This document shows positions 8,033-15,894 of a stretch of DNA of 36,969 nt, piece by piece. The translations under genes were made by a program, and so were the position numbers. Each line of letters begins with the position of its first letter. Position 1 is the stretch's first letter. The DNA is from Achromobacter deleyi (GTDB lineage Bacteria > Pseudomonadota > Gammaproteobacteria > Burkholderiales > Burkholderiaceae_B): the NCBI RefSeq assembly GCF_902859705.1, contig NZ_CADIJO010000042.1:1-36969 (forward strand). Reading direction: 5' to 3'. The notes below the pieces were generated by a model that ran no database searches, was not told the origin of the DNA, and saw nothing but the letters and a program-made list of their open reading frames with translations.

Positions 8033-9882
8033 GCAAGCGCCCGCGCGGTGTCGGCCACGCCCTGGCCCAGCCACTCGGGCCGGTAGGGGGCGATGGGGTT
8101 GGCCAGGTTGGGCGCCATCTGGAAGCTGCCGATGGGGTCGGCCAGGTTGACCATCTGCAGGTTGTTGGCCAACTGCAGGCGGTTCAGGCACGAATGGATC
8201 ATCTCGGGCGCGAACAGATCGTACTGGCGGTACTTGTCCCGCAATTCGGGGTGCGCTTCCTGGTAGGCGATCACGCGGCCGGCCACCAGCTTCCAGAAGG
8301 CGTCTTCCTGCATCACGCCGCTGTCGGCCAGCACCTGCGACAGGTGGCGGAAATAGCCTTCGAACACATCCACGAAGATGGTCAGAAGCTTGCATTCCTC
8401 GGGCACGTCGGCGGCCAGGCGGCGCGCGTTCTCGGGCAGCACGGCGTTCGGGTTCAGGATCGACGATTCCTCGGCGATGTCCTTCATGAAGGCGCGCACC
8501 GGCACGTGGTCTTCGATCACCAGGATCACGTTTTCGCCGTGCGGCATGAACACCAGGTCGTGCGCATAGAAGCAATGCACCAGCGGTGTCAGGTAGGCGT
8601 CCACATAGCGTTCCAGCCACGTGGCGGCGTCCAGGCCCGAAGCGCGGATCAGCGCGGGCAGCAGCGCGCGGCCGTCCGGGTCCACGTGCAGCAGCGCGGC
8701 CATGGTCATCAGGCGCTGCTCCGGTCCGATCAGTTCCGTGGGGTTCTCGCGCCACAGCGCCGAAAACATCTTCTTGTACGGCGTATCCACCGAAATGGCC
8801 GCTTCGTAGTAGTAATTGCGAAAGCCCAGCGACGCCGCTTCACGCAGGATGGTGAAGCCGTTCTCGCGCAACCACGGGTCGGACGCGATCAGGCCGTGCA
8901 GGTATTCGTTGATGGCCGGCGTGCCCGACATGTAATACGGCGACAGCCCGCGCATGAAGCCCATGTTCAGGATCGACAGCGACGTCTTCACGTAGTGCTT
9001 GCCCGGCTGGCTGATGTTGAAGAAGGTACGGATGGACTGCTGCGCCAGGTATTCGTCGTCGCCATAGCCCAGGCACACGATCTTGCGCGTGGCCACATAG
9101 GGCGCGAACGCCAGCGACAGCTTGTTGAACCACTGCCACGGGTGCGACGGCATGAAGAAGTAATCGGCGGGGTCCAGCCCCTGGTCGCGCAGCGCCTGGG
9201 TGTAGCGGGCCACGGTGGCCGCGCCCAGCTCGTCTTGCAGCAGGCTGTCGTAGTCCATCGTCGACAGGCACGCGAAATGCGCGTTGTCTTTGTGCACCGC
9301 CAGCCACATCACGCGGATCGGGCTGGCGCATTCGGGCGCATAGACGTGATAGTCCTCGGCGTCAAAGCCCAGCCGGCCATTGTTGGCCACGAAGCTGGGG
9401 TGGCCTTCGATCATCGACGTTTCGATGGTCTGGTAATCGGCCAGCGCCAGTTCGGCCGCCGGCAGCGCCGCGCGGGTGTGCTTGTAGGCGCTGCCGTGCA
9501 GCGTGCTGGTGATCTCGTCCAGGTAGATCGGCAGGCGGTCTTCGGGCATGCCGAGCTTGTCGCGGATTTCGATCACGAACTGCAATGCGTCCAGCGGCGC
9601 GGGCGTGCCGGCCATGGTCTTGCTGATCGACTCGGCCGGAATGCGCCAGTGGCGCATCGCCATCAGTTGGGCATCGAACTGGTATTCGGCGTGGCCGTCG
9701 GCCAGCACCAGGCGGTAGCGGTCAAAGCCGGGGGCGTCTGACGGCCCCAGGCGTTCGGGTTCCAGCAGCCATTCGTGGGCGTATTCCGAAATGGCCTTCT
9801 TCACCAGCAGGCGGTTCGCTTTTTCCCAGACCTCGGGGGCAAGGTGGCTGGCGATCTGGGCGGGGTGGGGCAGGGTGCTCAT
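8029..9882 (-). CDS. alcC: AlcC, NRPS-independent siderophore (NIS) synthetase
   Basis: A 617-residue IucA/IucC-family synthetase. It should join and cyclise two N-hydroxy-N-succinyl(hydroxy)putrescine units to the macrocyclic dihydroxamate using ATP. Visible family motifs: HPSFVANNGRLGF from residue 161, MPSHPWQW near 244-251, KTSLSILNMGFMRGLSPYY from about 299 (ATP-binding Lys and Arg), PHGENVILVIEDHVPVRAFMKD in the C-terminal half, and a FhuF-like C-terminal region ending with ANNLQMVNLADPIGSFQMAP. Length is normal for the family. Start ATG at 9882 overlaps the alcB stop as ATGA, with AGGAG 8 nt upstream inside alcB, so the two are translationally coupled. Confidence 0.95.
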   Translation of the reverse strand: MSTLPHPAQIASHLAPEVWEKANRLLVKKAISEYAHEWLLEPERLGPSDAPGFDRYRLVLADGHAEYQFDAQLMAMRHWRIPAESISKTMAGTPAPLDALQFVIEIRDKLGMPEDRLPIYLDEITSTLHGSAYKHTRAALPAAELALADYQTIETSMIEGHPSFVANNGRLGFDAEDYHVYAPECASPIRVMWLAVHKDNAHFACLSTMDYDSLLQDELGAATVARYTQALRDQGLDPADYFFMPSHPWQWFNKLSLAFAPYVATRKIVCLGYGDDEYLAQQSIRTFFNISQPGKHYVKTSLSILNMGFMRGLSPYYMSGTPAINEYLHGLIASDPWLRENGFTILREAASLGFRNYYYEAAISVDTPYKKMFSALWRENPTELIGPEQRLMTMAALLHVDPDGRALLPALIRASGLDAATWLERYVDAYLTPLVHCFYAHDLVFMPHGENVILVIEDHVPVRAFMKDIAEESSILNPNAVLPENARRLAADVPEECKLLTIFVDVFEGYFRHLSQVLADSGVMQEDAFWKLVAGRVIAYQEAHPELRDKYRQYDLFAPEMIHSCLNRLQLANNLQMVNLADPIGSFQMAPNLANPIAPYRPEWLGQGVADTARALA

Positions 9883-10484
9883 ACGATGGACTCCTGGAGT
9901 TGGGCCTGTTCAAACTGTTGCCGGGTGCAGAAGGCGATGCTGGCGGTCTTCTCGCGAAAACGCGCCTGGCCGGCGTACACAAAACCCATGGCCAGGTTCA
10001 GCGCATGGATCTTGCTGTTGTTGCTGTCGGGTTCGACCACCACGCGGCGGGCTTGCAGGCGCTCGAACATGAAGCGCATCACAAAGGCCAGCACGTTGCG
10101 GCTGAAGTGGGGAATGCGGACTTGTGGCGGGCCGATGAAGATGTGCATGCCCAGGTCGCCTTCGCGCACCGGGTAATGCTCACCCACCTGGTCGTGGGCC
10201 GGGTCGTAGCACTCCACCAGAAACGTCGGGCGTCCCTCGTGGCTGCCCAGCCAGGCGCCGGCATGGCCGCTGCCTTGCAGCGCTTCGTAGAATTCGCGCA
10301 CCTGCGCGTCGGAAAACTCCTGCATCGACCAGAAGCGGGCATAGTCCATCGAGAACCACTGACGCAGCAGGGCCGCGTCCTTGGCCGGGTCCAGCGGGCG
10401 CAGCGCCAGGCCCTGGCCCTCGTCGTAGTGGCTGCGCGCCTGGCGGTCGATTTCGCCAAGAAAGGCGGATGTCATGGTGATCAT
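9879..10484 (-). CDS. alcB: AlcB, IucB-like siderophore acyltransferase
   Basis: A 201-residue GNAT-fold acyltransferase of the IucB/RhbD siderophore group. It should transfer a succinyl group from CoA to N-hydroxyputrescine made by AlcA. Recognisable parts are LRPLDPAKDAALLRQWFSMDYARFW near the N-terminus, GDLGMHIFIGPP in the centre, and VVVEPDSNNSKIHALNLAMGF followed by Y, the conserved CoA-side region. ATG at 10484 has CGGAG about 5 nt upstream; ATG at 10475 is an alternative three codons later. It starts 13 nt after the alcA stop and overlaps alcC by 4 nt. Confidence 0.93.
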   Translation of the reverse strand: MITMTSAFLGEIDRQARSHYDEGQGLALRPLDPAKDAALLRQWFSMDYARFWSMQEFSDAQVREFYEALQGSGHAGAWLGSHEGRPTFLVECYDPAHDQVGEHYPVREGDLGMHIFIGPPQVRIPHFSRNVLAFVMRFMFERLQARRVVVEPDSNNSKIHALNLAMGFVYAGQARFREKTASIAFCTRQQFEQAQLQESIV

Positions 10485-10497
10485 GGCGGCTCCGGAG

Positions 10498-11895
10498 TCA
10501 GACGGTGGCGGCGCGATGCCCGTCCAGCATGGGCATCAGTTCGGGGGCGACGCTGCCGCGGCAGGCGGGTGCGGCTTGCGGCGCGCGGTGGCCCAGCACC
10601 CCATTGGCGGGCGGACGGAATTCCTGCAAGGCCGTGCGCGGTTCAATCGCGTAGTGCTCGTGGCCCGTCAGCTCGCGCAGGATCTGCGAATTGCGGTAGC
10701 AGCAGAATCCCAGGTCGGGGTTGGTCACGCCGTGGCTGAGCAGGCCGCTGTTCTGCACGAAGATCTCGTTGCCGCCGTGGTCGATCGTGTAGTTGCGCGC
10801 GATCTGGTAGCCGCCGTCTTCGGCCCACGCAATGCGATCGTGGATCGGGTTGACGCACGCGGGAATGCTGCGGGCGTAGCCGGTGGCCAGCACCAGCCCG
10901 TCGGTCGCGTGCGAAAACGGCTGGCCGGTGTCGACGTGGCGAAATTCCAGCTGGTAGCGGCCGCTGGCACGGTCGTGGCGGCTGGCGCGCAGCTCGGCGT
11001 TGGTCAAGAGCGTGTAGCGCCTGTCGCCGTTGTGGATCTTCTCGTCCAGCAGGTCATAGATCTGGTTGATCAGCGACGCGTTGATGCCCTTGTACAAGCT
11101 GCTTTGCTCGGCCAGGATCTCGCGGCGGCGCGCCTCGGGCAGGTCATAGAAGTAGTTGGTGTAGTCCGGCGAGATCAGTTCCAGCGTGAGCTTGGTGTTC
11201 TCCATCTGGAAGAACCGCGGCGACCGCGTGATCCACGCCAGGCTGTAGTCGTGTTCGTCGCTGTCGCGCAGCAGGTCATGAAACACCTCGGCCGCGCTCT
11301 GGCCGCTGCCGATCACGGTGATCGATGCGCGCCGCTGCAACTGGGCCTTGTGGCGCAGGTAGTCGGCGCTATGGATGTAAGGCGCCTCGCGCCGGTCGCA
11401 GCAACCCGGCAGCACGGGGTGCGAGCCCAGCCCCAGCACCAGCTTGCGGCAGCGGACCATGAAGCGTTCGCCATTGACCGCGTGCTGGCCCGTCACCAGG
11501 TAGGTGTCGGTTTCCGGGTCGTGCAGCACGCTTTGCACGTCGCTATTGAAGCGCAGGTTGGGCAGGCGGGCCGCCACCCATTTGCAGTAGCGGTTGTATT
11601 CGGCGCGCGTCAGGTAGTGGTTCTCGCGCATGTAGTACGAATAGATGCGGCCGGTCTGCTTGCAGTAGTTCAGGTAGCTGTATTCGCTGCGCGGATCGGC
11701 CAGGCTGACCAGGTCCGCCAGAAACGGGTTCTGCAGGGTCGACGCCTCGATCAGCATGCCCGGATGCCAGTCGAAGCCCGGCTTCTTGTCCAGGAACAGG
11801 GCGCGCACGCCGGGCAGCGGCGCCGACAGGCACGCCAGGCTGAGATTGAAGGGGCCTAGGCCGATCGCGACAAAGTCATAGATTTCACGGTTCAT
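10498..11895 (-). CDS. alcA: AlcA, putrescine N-hydroxylating monooxygenase
   Basis: A 465-residue flavin monooxygenase of the IucD/PvdA group that starts alcaligin synthesis by N-hydroxylating putrescine or hydroxyputrescine. The FAD site is FVAIGLGPFNLSLA (residues 8-21), the NADPH site ITVIGSGQSAAEVF (from 192), and the C-terminal LVLATGYARSIP matches the ATG-type motif of this class. The region GFDWHPGMLIEASTLQNPFLADLV is also typical. Start ATG at 11895 has AAGG 10 nt upstream; the frame is open to 12042, but that extension resembles untranslated leader. It is the first gene of the operon, with a Fur-box-like site 179 bp upstream. Confidence 0.95.
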   Translation of the reverse strand: MNREIYDFVAIGLGPFNLSLACLSAPLPGVRALFLDKKPGFDWHPGMLIEASTLQNPFLADLVSLADPRSEYSYLNYCKQTGRIYSYYMRENHYLTRAEYNRYCKWVAARLPNLRFNSDVQSVLHDPETDTYLVTGQHAVNGERFMVRCRKLVLGLGSHPVLPGCCDRREAPYIHSADYLRHKAQLQRRASITVIGSGQSAAEVFHDLLRDSDEHDYSLAWITRSPRFFQMENTKLTLELISPDYTNYFYDLPEARRREILAEQSSLYKGINASLINQIYDLLDEKIHNGDRRYTLLTNAELRASRHDRASGRYQLEFRHVDTGQPFSHATDGLVLATGYARSIPACVNPIHDRIAWAEDGGYQIARNYTIDHGGNEIFVQNSGLLSHGVTNPDLGFCCYRNSQILRELTGHEHYAIEPRTALQEFRPPANGVLGHRAPQAAPACRGSVAPELMPMLDGHRAATV

Positions 11896-12073
11896 GGTGG
11901 TTACGCCTTTTTGCGGAGTCTCTCGTTGCACGGACGATGCCCGGGGCAGGGCATACTCGGAACAGGGCCGGCTAATCAGGCGGAACGGGACGCGACCGAC
12001 TCGTTGGGCCGTCGGTCCACTGCAAGCACAAAGCATTTCCATCGCCGGTATTGCATGAACTGAACATCTGTTT

Positions 12074-12092
12074 GGGTATGATTTTCATTTGC
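12074..12092 (-). promoter_or_regulatory. Fur-box-like site of the alcA promoter
   Basis: On the minus strand GCAAATGAAAATCATACCC matches the classical 19-bp Fur box at 12 of 19 positions, including the core AATGA-AATCAT. It lies directly beside a TATATT sequence that could be the -10. This is the expected location for iron repression of the alc operon. Confidence 0.62.
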
Positions 12093-12127
12093 AATATAGA
12101 CACTCTAGCAAATGGTTTTTGGGCGTG

Positions 12128-12168
12128 ATGCATCGCCCGCGCCATGCAGGCGGCGCTCATATGCAGGG
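12128..12168. promoter_or_regulatory. Three ATGCA repeats upstream of alcA, possible AlcR site
   Basis: ATGCA occurs at 12128, 12144 and 12161, the last two as ATGCAGG, 16-17 bp apart and 35-90 bp upstream of the Fur-like box. Placement suits an activator such as AlcR. I cannot match it to a known AlcR consensus. Confidence 0.25.
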
Positions 12169-12289
12169 TGGCAAAGCGCATAGGGACACGGTCGGCGGGC
12201 ATATGGTTATGCGGTGAAAGCGACCACGCACCAAGACAGGGCAACGTGCGCGAGCGCCGCATCGACCTGCGCGGGTTATGCTTGCCGCC

Positions 12290-12904
12290 ATGTCAGATAA
12301 ACGTCCCGTGCTCAGGCTGCGCGGTGTCTACAGCGAGCGCTTGTCGCCCGTCAGCCTGGATCTCGCGGCGGGCGAATGCGCCGCCATCTCCGGCCCTTCG
12401 GGGTCGGGCAAATCGCTGCTGTTGCGCCAGGTCGCCGACCTGGACCCGGGCTACGGCGAAATCGAGCTCGACGGCGCGCCGCGCTCGGGCATGCGCGGCT
12501 ACCAGTGGCGCCGCCAGGTGATCTACTGCCAGGCCGAGGCCGGCTGGTGGGACGACTACGTCGCCCCGCATTTCACCGACCGCGCACGCGCCACCGAACT
12601 GCTGCAACGCATGGGCCTGGCCGCCGGGAAGATGGATGCGCTGGTGCAGGAACTGTCCACCGGCGAACGCCAACGGGCCGCCCTGGCGCGCGCCCTGTCG
12701 CTGTCGCCGCGCGCGCTGCTGCTGGACGAACCCACCGCCGCGCTCGATCCTGCCGCCACCGAATTGGTGGAAACCGAATTGCGCCGCTATCTGGACGGCG
12801 GCGCGGCCATCCTGATGGTCACGCACAACCCCGACCAGGCCCGGCGCATGGCGCATCGCGGCTGGCGCATGGAGCAGGGCAAGCTGGAGCCGCTATGGAC
12901 GTGA
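12290..12904 (+). CDS. fetA: FetA/YbbL-like ABC transporter ATP-binding protein
   Basis: A 204-residue ABC ATPase. Walker A is GPSGSGKS, the signature is LSTGERQ, Walker B is ALLLDEPTAALD, and the switch His is in VTHNPDQA. Its short length and pairing with the next gene match the FetAB (YbbLM) family, linked in E. coli to iron export and peroxide resistance. The coding region could begin at ATG 12278 or ATG 12290; neither has a clear ribosome site, and 12290 gives the more usual N-terminus. It overlaps its permease gene by 10 nt. Iron export is a family-based inference; its position divergent from the alcaligin operon is suggestive. Confidence 0.8.
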   Translation: MSDKRPVLRLRGVYSERLSPVSLDLAAGECAAISGPSGSGKSLLLRQVADLDPGYGEIELDGAPRSGMRGYQWRRQVIYCQAEAGWWDDYVAPHFTDRARATELLQRMGLAAGKMDALVQELSTGERQRAALARALSLSPRALLLDEPTAALDPAATELVETELRRYLDGGAAILMVTHNPDQARRMAHRGWRMEQGKLEPLWT

Positions 12905-13695
12905 TCAAGCTGCAGGCCACCGACCTGATCATTGCCTCGCTGCTGGTGGTGCTGTCGGCCGGCATTTCGTTTGCGCTGCGCCTGAACCTGCAAAAGCAGG
13001 TGCTGTGGGCGGCGCTGCGCACCGTGGTGCAGCTGCTGCTGGTGGGCCACATCCTGCGCATCGTGTTCGCGCACGCGGCGCCCTGGCTGACCGCGCTGGT
13101 GGTGGCCGTGATGATGGCGCTGGCCGCCCGCGAGGTCGCCGCCCGGCCCAAGGCGCGCCTGGCCGGCCACGGCAACGGCTACGTGGGCGCCATGGCTGTC
13201 GTCGCCACCACCGTCATCACTGCACTCTTCATCCTGTCGACCGCGCTGCGGCCCGAGCCCTGGTACGACCCCCGCTACACCATCGCGCTGGTCGGCATCG
13301 TGCTGGGCAGCGTGCTCAACGCCGCCAGCCTGGCGCTGGACGGCGTGCTGTCAGGCGTGCGCCGCGAAAAGCTCGCCATCGAGGCGCGCCTGTCCCTGGG
13401 CGCCACCGCGCACCAGGCCTTCGCCTCGCTGCTGCGCGAATCCGTGCGCCGCGGCATCGTGCCCAGCATCAACCAGATGTCGGCGGCCGGCATCATCACG
13501 CTGCCCGGCATCATGACCGGCCAGATCATCGCCGGCATGGACCCCATCGACGCCGCCAAGTACCAGATCCTGCTGATGTTCCTGCTGTGCGGCGCCAGCG
13601 GCATGGCTGCCATGGGCGCGGCCTACGGCGCCATGCGGCGCCTGACGGATGACCGCGGCCGGCTGCGGCTGGACCGCCTGAACGCGGACAATTGA
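12895..13695 (+). CDS. fetB: FetB/YbbM-like ABC transporter permease
   Basis: A 266-residue membrane protein of the UPF0014 (YbbM/FetB) family with about seven hydrophobic segments. Family-typical stretches are LNLQKQVLWAALRTVVQLLL near residue 28 and the C-terminal SINQMSAAGIITLPGIMTG and QIIAGMDPIDAAKYQI. It forms a transporter with the preceding ATPase; GGAG lies 5 nt before the ATG, inside the upstream gene, and the genes overlap. Family knowledge suggests iron efflux. There is no further gene in this unit. Confidence 0.85.
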   Translation: MDVIKLQATDLIIASLLVVLSAGISFALRLNLQKQVLWAALRTVVQLLLVGHILRIVFAHAAPWLTALVVAVMMALAAREVAARPKARLAGHGNGYVGAMAVVATTVITALFILSTALRPEPWYDPRYTIALVGIVLGSVLNAASLALDGVLSGVRREKLAIEARLSLGATAHQAFASLLRESVRRGIVPSINQMSAAGIITLPGIMTGQIIAGMDPIDAAKYQILLMFLLCGASGMAAMGAAYGAMRRLTDDRGRLRLDRLNADN

Positions 13696-13784
13696 ACGCC
13701 TGGGCAGGTCGGATCGGCCGCCGGGCGCAATCGCATCGCGGCTCGGATGCCGCGGGGCACGGCCGGGCGGCAATGTTGGCCGAT

Positions 13785-13833
13785 TTGATGAAATATCAAC
13801 GGGGCATCCTGCATAATGCGCCCTTGATATCAA
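13785..13833 (+). promoter_or_regulatory. Two TTGAT/ATCAA inverted repeats before dedA
   Basis: TTGAT-GAAAT-ATCAA at 13785-13799 and TTGATATCAA at 13824-13833 flank a -10-like CATAAT at 13812-13817, 35-80 bp before the dedA start. Two copies of the same half-sites around a promoter look like an operator pair. Confidence 0.35.
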
Positions 13834-13867
13834 CGCCGGCCCCGCCGGCCCCCGCACAGGAATCCGA

Positions 13868-14512
13868 ATGAGTATTACCGAGATGTTCGCCTGGCTCACC
13901 AGCGAACAGGGCCTGATGGCCCTCTTGGCGCAGAACTGGGTGCTGGGCACCTGCATCATCGCCGCCATCATCTTCATCGAGACCGGCTTCGTGGTCATGC
14001 CGTTCCTGCCCGGTGATTCACTGCTGTTCGCTGCCGGCGCCTTCCTGGGCTTGGCCGGCATCGACCCCATCGTTTCCATCGCCGCCATTACCGCGGCCGC
14101 CATCGCGGGCGACGCGCTCAACTACGCCATTGCCTCTTCAAGGTGGGGCCAGAAACTGGCCCACAGTCGATGGGTCAAGCCCGACCACCTGGAACGCGCG
14201 CGGTCCTACTTCGCCCGCTACGGCGCCATGACCATCACCGTGGCGCGTTTCGTGCCCATCGTGCGCACCGTGGCCCCGTTCGTGGCCGGCCTCTCGCAGA
14301 TGCCGCGCCGCACGTTCTTTGCCTACAACATCATCGGCGGCATCGTCTGGGTCGGCTCGATGATCCTGGCCGGCTACTGGCTGGGTTCCATCGCCTGGGT
14401 CCGTACCAACCTGCACTGGGTATCCGTCATCATCATCGGGCTGTCCTTGATTCCGGTGGTGTGGCAGTGGCTGCATCTGCGTCGGGCGCGCAAGCTGGCG
14501 CAGCAGTCGTAA
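13868..14512 (+). CDS. DedA-family membrane protein
   Basis: A 214-residue inner-membrane protein of the DedA/VTT superfamily, implicated in undecaprenyl-phosphate or other lipid flipping and in membrane homeostasis. Family motifs: ETGFVVMPFLPGDSLLFAAGAF (about residues 38-59), with GDSLLF invariant in the family, and ARFVPIVRTVAPFVAGLSQM (around 133-152). Four or more hydrophobic segments and a basic C-terminus are present. AGGAA lies 5 nt before the ATG. It is a single-gene unit with its own promoter region. The substrate cannot be told from the sequence. Confidence 0.9.
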   Translation: MSITEMFAWLTSEQGLMALLAQNWVLGTCIIAAIIFIETGFVVMPFLPGDSLLFAAGAFLGLAGIDPIVSIAAITAAAIAGDALNYAIASSRWGQKLAHSRWVKPDHLERARSYFARYGAMTITVARFVPIVRTVAPFVAGLSQMPRRTFFAYNIIGGIVWVGSMILAGYWLGSIAWVRTNLHWVSVIIIGLSLIPVVWQWLHLRRARKLAQQS

Positions 14513-14549
14513 GGGTCAGGCCGGTCTTTCAGTCATGGGGCTGAGCCGG

Positions 14550-15392
14550 TCAGTCTGCCTGGACATCCAGATCACGCAGCAGCCGTTCCAGATTGCGCTC
14601 GCCAGCCTTGGTCTGCGCGCCGGCTCGCAAGCCGCCACGAATGAGCTTTTCGGCGGCGGCAAGCGCGAACAGATCTGCCCAGGCTTCATGTTCGCGGTGC
14701 AAGCCTGATCGCAGATCCGTTGGCGGGATGGCCTTTTTCGCGGCAGCGATGACGCCCGGCGGCAGTGCCGCGATATTGCGGGCCATCCGGCGCACAAAGG
14801 CCTCCAGCTCGTCCGCTGGCAGGGCGCGGTTGACCCAGCCATAGCGCTCGGCCGTCTGCGCATCGACCAGGTCGGCGCCCAGAATCACTTCAAGAGCACG
14901 CCCGCGCGTCATGCGCTGCGTCAGATATTGCGTGGCGCCGCCGCCGGGAATGATGCCCATCAAGGCCTCGCATTGCGCCAGGCCCGCCCGGCCGATGGCC
15001 GCGAACGTCATGTCGGCGGCCGCCACGAATTCCGCGCCACCGCCACGCGCCAGGCCTTCGAGCTTGACGATCGTGACTTGCGGCTGCGCGCGGATCATTT
15101 CGCCCAACGCCTGAAACGGGTTCAAGCCATCCGGCGCGTCTTTGGCGATTTCGTCGAAGGCATGGGGCTCGTCGATCAGCGTCATGTCCACGTGCGCGAT
15201 GAAGAACTCGGGATCGGCGCTTTGAAACACGATCACGCGCGTCTGGGGATCGTCGCGCGTTGCCGTGAGAAAGCGGCGCAGGTCGTGCATCAGCGCGACA
15301 TCCAGCACGTTGACGGGGGGATTGTCGAGGGTGACAGTCGCTACGCCTTGTTCATGCTCGATGTGAAGCCTGGAATACGTCGAATGGGTCAT
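14550..15392 (-). CDS. Enoyl-CoA hydratase/isomerase family protein
   Basis: A 280-residue crotonase-fold protein. The N-terminal phrase VATVTLDNPPVNVLD, the oxyanion-hole segment LARGGGAEFVAAADMTFA and CEALMGIIPGGGATQYLTQ are typical; the Glu in CEALMGIIPGG occupies the position of one catalytic acid. The usual Ala-Gly-Gly-Gly hole reads ARGGGAEF here. The substrate is unknown. AAGG lies about 6 nt before the ATG. It is divergent from an HxlR regulator across a 119-bp gap with inverted repeats, so it is probably that regulator's target. Confidence 0.85.
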   Translation of the reverse strand: MTHSTYSRLHIEHEQGVATVTLDNPPVNVLDVALMHDLRRFLTATRDDPQTRVIVFQSADPEFFIAHVDMTLIDEPHAFDEIAKDAPDGLNPFQALGEMIRAQPQVTIVKLEGLARGGGAEFVAAADMTFAAIGRAGLAQCEALMGIIPGGGATQYLTQRMTRGRALEVILGADLVDAQTAERYGWVNRALPADELEAFVRRMARNIAALPPGVIAAAKKAIPPTDLRSGLHREHEAWADLFALAAAEKLIRGGLRAGAQTKAGERNLERLLRDLDVQAD

Positions 15393-15445
15393 GAGACACC
15401 TTGATAGGGATTGCGCGGCCAGGGTTTCCCGGCCTGTGCGATCAT

Positions 15446-15509
15446 GGTATCTATTGCATACCTAGTGTCAATTACGCACTAAGAGCATCCCAAGTATGCC
15501 GGAACATAC
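15446..15509. promoter_or_regulatory. Cluster of three inverted repeats between hydratase and HxlR genes
   Basis: GGTAT-N7-ATACC (15446-15462), TAGTG-N9-CACTA (15463-15481) and GTATG-N6-CATAC (15494-15509) lie end to end in the divergent promoter region. HxlR proteins bind such imperfect palindromes as dimers; which of the three is the operator is not known. Confidence 0.45.
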
Positions 15510-15511
15510 CT

Positions 15512-15871
15512 ATGCACGCTGATCTCGACCCCGTCTATCGCGCCGATTGCCCCAGCCGCGCCATCCTCGACCAAATCGCCGACAAATGGTCGATGCTGGT
15601 CTTGATGGTGCTGCGCGAACCGCGTCGCTTCAACGCCATCAAGCGGCGTCTGGACGGCATTACCCAACGCGTGCTGACGCAAACCCTGCGCAAGCTCGAA
15701 CGCAACGGCATGGTGACGCGTACCGTGATCGATGGAAAAACGCTTGGGGTCGAGTACGCCTTGACGCCTTTGGGCAAGTCGCTCGAAGCGCCGTTCGCTG
15801 CCCTGTACGGCTGGACGGTTGACAATATGGACGCCATCCAGGCCTGCCAGGCGCGTTACGATCAGCAGTGA
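15512..15871 (+). CDS. HxlR-family transcriptional regulator
   Basis: A 119-residue winged-helix regulator of the HxlR type. The family opening CPSRAILDQIADKWSMLVL (from Cys13), then LREPRRFNAIKRRLDGITQRVLTQTLRKLERNGMV and the wing VEYALTPLGKSLE are clear. The Cys before the first helix is the residue used for redox or electrophile sensing in several relatives. The open frame extends to 15401, but ATG at 15512 fits the family length and places the palindromes upstream. It is convergent with the hydrolase gene (23 nt between stops) and divergent from the hydratase gene. Confidence 0.88.
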   Translation: MHADLDPVYRADCPSRAILDQIADKWSMLVLMVLREPRRFNAIKRRLDGITQRVLTQTLRKLERNGMVTRTVIDGKTLGVEYALTPLGKSLEAPFAALYGWTVDNMDAIQACQARYDQQ

Positions 15872-15894
15872 CGCTGCCGCGTGCCGCTGCGGCG

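Larger units (their letters stand above)
11896..12289. other. Divergent control region between alcA and the FetAB-like genes
   Basis: A 394-bp region without a credible gene. It holds an AT-rich alcA promoter area (about 12060-12120) with a Fur-like box and a possible -10 TATATT on the minus strand next to it, a 180-nt alcA leader, and three ATGCA repeats at 12128-12165. No clear promoter for the plus-strand gene was seen. Confidence 0.6.
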
